NCBI RefSeq assembly: GCF_001187535.1
Contig: NZ_LFIO01000886.1
Location: forward strand, 1 to 41,924
Reading direction: 5' to 3'
From: Rhizobium ecuadorense
GTDB lineage: Bacteria; Pseudomonadota; Alphaproteobacteria; Rhizobiales; Rhizobiaceae
Length of the DNA stretch: 41,924 bases
Positions 37,270 to 41,924 of the stretch are shown one piece after another; the stretch's first letter is position 1; each line of letters opens with the position of its first letter. The notes beneath the pieces are model-generated. The model had not been told where the DNA came from. It made no database searches and saw only the letters and a program-made list of their open reading frames with translations. Both the position numbers and the translations under genes were made by a program.

Positions 37270-38127
37270 CTACTGCATTTGTCCCGATGCACTCGATCCA
37301 GAAACGCCGTCTTCGATCGGAAACGTCCGAAGGCCCAGTCTCTGGAATGCTGTCAGTGAGATGAAGGTCGGCACGACGAGCGCATAGCGCCGCCACAGCC
37401 GTCGCGGCTCGCACAGCAGACGAAACACCCATTCGAAGCCGCTTCTTTGAATGAACCTTGGAGCCTGCCGCTTGAGGCCTGCGTGGAAATCGAACGCAGC
37501 TCCGACACCGATGAGCATCGATGCTTCCAGACGATCGCGCATGCGCGCCATCCAGAGTTCCTGCTTGGGACTGCTCAACCCGACCCAGATGATATCGGCG
37601 CCCGACCGATTGAGCCGGTCGGCAATATCCGCTTCCTCCTGCATCGACAGCTTGCGAAACGGCGGCGCATAGGAACCGACGATCCGCGCTTGCGGAAATT
37701 TTGCGAGAAGGCGCGCCTGCAGTTGTTCGAGCGTTTCAGCCGTTGCGCCATAAAGGAAGTGGCGCAAGCCCTTGGAACTGCCGGCGTCGAAAACGGATAA
37801 CATCAGATCCGGTCCATAGACCCTGTCGCTCTCCGAATGACCGGCACGCTTCAATGCCCATACCAACGGCATTCCATCGGGGGTCACGAGGAACGCCCTG
37901 TTATGTATCGACCGCAGCTCGGGATCATCTTGACATCGGACGATGCCGTGTGCGTCGCGAACGCAGACATATTCCTTCCTGCCGTCTTCAATCGCTTCTT
38001 GAATATATCCAGTCGCGCTCTTGAGATTGACTGCCGAAACACGAACACCAAGGACATTCGTCCATCCTAAGGAGCCCTTGGGATGAAAGACCGAAGTTTG
38101 GCTGATGGCTGCTGGTTGCTTTCTCAT
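37270..38127 (-). CDS. WecG/TagA/CpsF-family glycosyltransferase (GT26)
   Basis: A 285-residue enzyme. The catalytic aspartate is Asp84 in TPDGMPLVW, followed by the usual RVYGPDLM and VGLSSPKQELWM segments. Members add N-acetyl-mannosaminuronic acid, N-acetylmannosamine or glucuronic acid to the lipid-linked first sugar. The WlbABC-like operon in this island makes a modified hexuronic acid, so that sugar is a possible donor; this is inference. It is the first gene of a minus-strand set with the initiating transferase, UDP-xylose synthase and glycosyltransferase, and its promoter should lie in the 270-base AT-rich gap to its right. Confidence 0.92.
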   Translation of the reverse strand: MRKQPAAISQTSVFHPKGSLGWTNVLGVRVSAVNLKSATGYIQEAIEDGRKEYVCVRDAHGIVRCQDDPELRSIHNRAFLVTPDGMPLVWALKRAGHSESDRVYGPDLMLSVFDAGSSKGLRHFLYGATAETLEQLQARLLAKFPQARIVGSYAPPFRKLSMQEEADIADRLNRSGADIIWVGLSSPKQELWMARMRDRLEASMLIGVGAAFDFHAGLKRQAPRFIQRSGFEWVFRLLCEPRRLWRRYALVVPTFISLTAFQRLGLRTFPIEDGVSGSSASGQMQ

Positions 38128-38400
38128 GACCTGCTTTCGCGACCGAAACTGTCATCAGAATATCCCGGCAGACCGATTGTCTCCATACTTGCGGATCCAG
38201 CTATTGGACGTAGAAGAGCCTTCACATTTACGTCTTATGCCGCGATGACGTACAATATTCGAAGTAAGTCTACATACCCCCACGACTTGCAACGTTGCTC
38301 TTTTTGATGACCGTTGTCCCGAAATAGCGGTTTGACCCTCGCAGCGCCGGAGAGGATATTCGCTGTCGCGCAACCAAAGCTGGTAGTTTAACCGTGAATA

Positions 38401-38900
38401 AGCCGGGAGAGAGACTATCTCCAGGATCAGAATGAAGACGCGCCGGCGGCGTTGAAGGTGCTACCGAAATCTCATCTCAAAGGCCTGGTAAAGAGTATGC
38501 CGGAGAAGAGCCTGGGCGTACGGGCGGGCGATGCCATCATCTTCGATGTGCGGATCGAACATGCCGGGCAGATGCCGACGTTGGTCGACAGGAGTCTGCG
38601 CAGGATCTTCGATCGGGTCTTGGCCGCGGCTTCACCTGGACGCTCAAAAGGCCTTCACTTTGACGCGATCGATCATCCGACGGACCAGCAGGGGGCCCGA
38701 CCGCGTCGCGGTTTTCATGACCTTTGGTCCGTCTGAGCCGTGGACCCATTCCTATGCCGAGGAAGGCTGCAATCGCCATCCTGAAGTTCGGGGAACGCTC
38801 AGTGCAGAGGTGCTGAGACAACTCGCGGCCAATAATCGCCCCGACCATTATCGGGGAGTCTGGCTCGCTCCACAAGATCTCCAGGATGACGCCGAAGACA
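38401..38900 (+). pseudogene. Phytanoyl-CoA dioxygenase-like relic with two frameshifts
   Basis: The plus strand reads RDYLQDQNEDAPAALKVLPK then GVRAGDAIIFDVRIEHAGQM, the central part of PhyH-type Fe(II)/2-oxoglutarate dioxygenases, up to about 38620. The protein continues in a second frame (GRGFTWTLKRPS) and then a third (DRVAVFMTFGPSEPWTHSYA onward) to about 38870. The N-terminal half, with the first metal histidine, is absent. The right limit is unclear; the relic runs up to the 3' end of the beta-helix gene on the other strand. Confidence 0.75.
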
Positions 38901-38908
38901 AGATCGAG

Positions 38909-41071
38909 TTACTCGGGCGGCGCGACTACGCTTCCGGTGTCCGCCCCAGCCTTCTGAAGATCCCCCAGACTGCCAAATTCTCCCGAACCCATGATCTTCG
39001 GATGTATTCGGAAACTCTCTCCGTTCAAATTGCCGATGTAGCGATTACCGGCGAATTGCACGTATCCAGGCCCGTGGTCAGGAGCGTAGACGTAGGCTGC
39101 GAGCCCGTTGCTACTGTCGATCGACACGATATTGCTCTCGATACGATTGGGGCGTGCCCATGGCGGACGCCAACCTCTGCCGGTCGCGTCGTCAACGCGA
39201 AAAGCGGCGCCCGATCCGTGTGTGATGACGTTTCCCGTCACCAGGTTGCTCCAGCCACCGTTGATGCCGATCGCCGATACGTTGTCCGAGAGCGTATTTC
39301 CTTCGATGCGCACACCACTGGCCTTGCCATCGGTGTAGATCGCCCAACTGATGGGTGTTGGCCATTCATTGGTATTTTCATATCCGGAAGGCCAAAACGT
39401 CCCATCGACCCGGTTCATCAGTTGAACTGTCCCGGTGACCAGATTGTAGCGGATGCTGCTGTTCATCAGGTCCGCCTGCTCGCCCATCAGCTTGATGGCA
39501 CCGCCATCTGCCGTCTGCTGATTGGCATTGCGGATCTCGTTATGTTCGATGACGGCGTCGTGGACTGCGTCTTGCGCGCCCCATAGCGAGCCGCCAGCGA
39601 TACCGAACTGCGCAGTATTTTCGACCAGGTTATCGGCGATCCTGATACCGTCAGTCGCCTGGAACCATATTCCGGCGGTTTCAAAGTAGACCCTTCCGAT
39701 GTCATGGATATGGTTCGACAGGATCCTGGCACCGTTGGATTTGCCGAAGGTGCCATAGGTTGTGCCGATGTAAATCCCGTTGCCAGCCACGTCTCCGATC
39801 ACATTGCCGGCAATGACAACATCCTCGCTTTCACTCACGTGGATGCCGACACCGACATTTTCCACGACGTTGCCGAGCAGCCTGACGCGGTCCGCGTGCT
39901 CGAGCCGTATGGCGCCAAACCCTCTGGTGTCGTTATAAAACTTACTGCTCCCCAGCGGAGCTCCATCACGAAACTGGAGTCCCGACACAACCATGCCATC
40001 GGCCCCCTCCAGCTTGAAGAATGTCGGCAGGACGGCGGCGACAACCGCGGAATTCGGGGACAGTCGGTCGGCAGGAATGTAGACGAGTTGCCCCGCAACG
40101 GCGTCATACCACCATTCCCCAGGGGCATCGAGCAAGGCCGCTCCCCCGGTCAAGAAATAGCGGCTGCCTTCCGCGGTGAAAAAATAGCTGGTACCTTTGG
40201 TATGAACAGTCCGGGTCGCCGCATCGACCGAAACCACCGGGAGCGTGTCACTACCCCATTGGCTTCCCGGCTGGAAGCCGCCGACTATGTGGACGACAAG
40301 CCCCTTTGGATCTCCCAGCGTCGGAAGATCGCCAGCACGGAAGCAAAAACGTGTGTTGCCTTGCCAAACATCCTTGTCCTGCCCGCACTTGGCCGCGAAC
40401 AACCATCCCTTACGCGGATCTCCGTCAAGGGGTGCGTTGGGAAAGCGGGCCCGAGGCTGGAGGATCCCATTGACGAAAAGATCGCCCACCGCCGCCTCAG
40501 GCAGCAACCTCAGCGGTGCCGTCCAGCGGCCGTCGGCCTGAGGCGCCCAGTTCCGCACAAGCGGGCCACCGTGCAAAACCGGCGTCTCGTTACACCGCGC
40601 TGTGATGATCAGGCCTGCATCGCGAGTGTCGAAGACGATTGGGTGAGCGAGATAGTAGTCCCCATTGCCCATCGCAATTGTGCTTTGGCCACGCTTGGCG
40701 CGCGCAGCATCACGCGCCCTTTCGATGCTGGCAAAAGGACCGTCCGTGTGCCGGGGATTTGGGTTGGAGAGACGGCCGCTCCAGCTGTCTTTACCGTCAG
40801 GAGAAACGTAGAAGATTGCTTGAGACGAGGATGGGCTGGGCACCAGGTCGCTCAAGGAAGTCCCACTCAGCTTGGCGGGCAAGGTCGTCGCCCCCGAAGC
40901 TTCCACGCAAGTCGCTTCCCGGATCGTTCGATACATCAGGTCGGGCGCATCGGCGTCCAACCCCACGGATGCCGATGCGCCTGGCTGCGGAAAAAACACG
41001 GCAAGCAAAATGCTCGAGATCAGTGCGAAGCGCGGCTTCATCGTATCTGCAACTCCGCTGCTGTGCTGCAT
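38909..41071 (-). CDS. Secreted right-handed parallel beta-helix protein
   Basis: A 720-residue protein with a signal-peptide-like segment (FALISSILLAVFFPQPGASA, residues ~15-34). After AIFYVSPDGKDSWSG, an opening common to this family, many NxI/NxV-type beta-helix turns follow (VRLLGNVVENVGVGIHVSES, VVIAGNVIGDVAGNGIYIG, IRIADNLVENTAQFGIAGG, GVRIEGNTLSDNVSAIGING). Such proteins in polysaccharide clusters are lyases, hydrolases or C5-epimerases, or only bind the polymer; which one applies here cannot be told. The ATG at 41071 has GGAGGTCTTT directly before it. Its start overlaps the end of the Wzy-like gene by 34 bases. Confidence 0.88.
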   Translation of the reverse strand: MQHSSGVADTMKPRFALISSILLAVFFPQPGASASVGLDADAPDLMYRTIREATCVEASGATTLPAKLSGTSLSDLVPSPSSSQAIFYVSPDGKDSWSGRLSNPNPRHTDGPFASIERARDAARAKRGQSTIAMGNGDYYLAHPIVFDTRDAGLIITARCNETPVLHGGPLVRNWAPQADGRWTAPLRLLPEAAVGDLFVNGILQPRARFPNAPLDGDPRKGWLFAAKCGQDKDVWQGNTRFCFRAGDLPTLGDPKGLVVHIVGGFQPGSQWGSDTLPVVSVDAATRTVHTKGTSYFFTAEGSRYFLTGGAALLDAPGEWWYDAVAGQLVYIPADRLSPNSAVVAAVLPTFFKLEGADGMVVSGLQFRDGAPLGSSKFYNDTRGFGAIRLEHADRVRLLGNVVENVGVGIHVSESEDVVIAGNVIGDVAGNGIYIGTTYGTFGKSNGARILSNHIHDIGRVYFETAGIWFQATDGIRIADNLVENTAQFGIAGGSLWGAQDAVHDAVIEHNEIRNANQQTADGGAIKLMGEQADLMNSSIRYNLVTGTVQLMNRVDGTFWPSGYENTNEWPTPISWAIYTDGKASGVRIEGNTLSDNVSAIGINGGWSNLVTGNVITHGSGAAFRVDDATGRGWRPPWARPNRIESNIVSIDSSNGLAAYVYAPDHGPGYVQFAGNRYIGNLNGESFRIHPKIMGSGEFGSLGDLQKAGADTGSVVAPPE

Positions 41072-41924
41072 AAAGACCTCCGGGACGGAGGGCCGGGGCG
41101 GGTAGACACCACGGGCGCGTAAAGCGAGAACATGATGATGGCCGTGGTGAACAGGATGAAGATGGCATCGTTCTGGACGAAAAATATGCTTTCGGTCAGG
41201 TTCATCACCAAAATCATGATCGTGAAGACATTTAACCAGAGCCAGCCATATTGCGGATCACGGCATTGAAGAACCGCGCCTTGGCGCACTGCGCGGAGAA
41301 GTATCAGGACGAACAGGCTCATTCCAATTATTCCGAAGCTCAACATAGTGTCGCGAAATCCATTATGGGCGTGGGGGGCCATCCATTGGATTTTTGACCA
41401 GATAACCCACGCTTCGGGATTCGCTTCTGTCCAAAACGCCTGGTAGCCGAAGCCGAGCACCAGATGATCGGCTATCTGACGATCGACCAGCTCCCACAAC
41501 GGCACTCGGCCCGTCAAAGTGGCATCCTTGCCAAGCGCCTCCAGAAAGGGCACCAGAAATTCGTGGAGCAAAATAAGCAGGCCGACCGACATTTGAACGA
41601 ACAGCAGGACGATGACGATGCGGCTCATGCCGGGGGTTCTCTGCAAGATGGAATAGAACCCGATCAAGCAATATGCCGATATCGTCGCAATGATCGCGGT
41701 CATCGATCCGGAAGCGACAAGACAGACCACACCCGCTGACAGCAAAGCGAAAGCGGTTCGGCGTAGGCCTAAGGTGCTGTCAAACAGCACCGCAGTGGCC
41801 AGCAGTACCATGAGGCTGGCATACCAACCGAGACTGTTCTTGTGGATGAAGATACCCCGCATTTGGTCATCCGAGGGCATGCGGGCGAGATGCGGTGATA
41901 CCGCGAAAATGCCCAGGCTGAGGA
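41038..41924 (-). CDS. O-antigen ligase/polymerase-type membrane protein (Wzy/ExoQ-like), 5' end missing
   Basis: The frame is open from the right edge: residues LSLGIFAVSPHLAR precede the ATG at 41880, so the gene begins outside the window. Visible are the RGIFIHKNSLG loop, found in ExoQ and WaaL-type proteins, about six or seven membrane segments, the large periplasmic loop with TLTGRVPLWE, and the PHAHNGFRD motif with the conserved histidine. Members join lipid-linked repeat units or transfer them to lipid A. In this gene set polymerisation is more likely. It ends 34 bases inside the beta-helix gene, so the two are translationally linked. Confidence 0.9.
   Translation of the reverse strand, partial: LSLGIFAVSPHLARMPSDDQMRGIFIHKNSLGWYASLMVLLATAVLFDSTLGLRRTAFALLSAGVVCLVASGSMTAIIATISAYCLIGFYSILQRTPGMSRIVIVLLFVQMSVGLLILLHEFLVPFLEALGKDATLTGRVPLWELVDRQIADHLVLGFGYQAFWTEANPEAWVIWSKIQWMAPHAHNGFRDTMLSFGIIGMSLFVLILLRAVRQGAVLQCRDPQYGWLWLNVFTIMILVMNLTESIFFVQNDAIFILFTTAIIMFSLYAPVVSTRPGPPSRRSLCSTAAELQIR

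Noticed and set aside
39704..41122. 472-residue plus-strand frame over the beta-helix gene
   Set aside because: Antisense shadow of a well-supported secreted protein gene.

Overview
The window reads as a high-GC alphaproteobacterial replicon, most likely from the Rhizobium etli / R. leguminosarum group. This rests on the thiC-thiO-thiS-thiG-thiE operon behind a TPP riboswitch (a plasmid-borne thiCOGE locus is established for R. etli), the exo-type polysaccharide genes, the rhizobial-type LuxR regulator, and the many decayed genes and insertion-element scraps typical of a plasmid. Species and replicon are inference. I saw no rRNA, tRNA or CRISPR array.

Layout. 1-1504: the tail of a sugar-type ABC ATPase, then two minus-strand genes (a small unknown and a GNAT acetyltransferase). 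1608-6249: the thiamine operon, with a promoter candidate, a TPP aptamer and a hairpin that holds the thiC Shine-Dalgarno. 6250-7372: a decayed stretch with a GntR/FCD tail, an unrecognised frameshifted gene and an ABC ATPase that has lost its middle. 7373-9407: a TauE/SafE permease, a small CrpP/RMF-like protein and a GntR/UTRA repressor. 9505-14553: an operator-like palindrome followed by a compact plus-strand operon (ABC ATPase, periplasmic binding protein, permease, 790-residue PHP-type metallohydrolase), which looks like an uptake-plus-hydrolysis system for an unknown substrate.

14632 to the right end is a surface-polysaccharide island, nearly all on the minus strand. It encodes parts of a Wzx/Wzy pathway: an initiating undecaprenyl-phosphate sugar transferase (WbaP/ExoY type), a WecG/TagA/CpsF glycosyltransferase, a second glycosyltransferase, UDP-glucuronate decarboxylase (UDP-xylose), a translationally coupled six-gene sugar-nucleotide operon that resembles the WlbB-WlbA-WlbC route to diacetamido hexuronic acids plus an epimerase, an acyltransferase and a second aminotransferase, an intact flippase, a broken and rearranged second flippase, an ExoF/Wza-type export protein, a pyruvyl transferase, a methyltransferase, a secreted beta-helix protein and a Wzy/ligase-type membrane protein that runs off the right end. 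An unusual LuxR-type regulator with a degenerate receiver sits upstream of and divergent from the sugar operon.

The island looks assembled and eroded by recombination. It contains a low-GC gene for a secreted dimethylformamidase-beta-like protein, a C-terminal scrap of a DUF4082-type domain, an IS3 orfA remnant, a 12-bp tandem repeat, a frameshifted phytanoyl-CoA dioxygenase relic, a 30-bp perfect palindrome and a flippase gene whose two halves now point toward opposite strands. The best candidates for something undescribed are the GntR-ABC-PHP operon and the sugar operon with its pseudo-receiver regulator.
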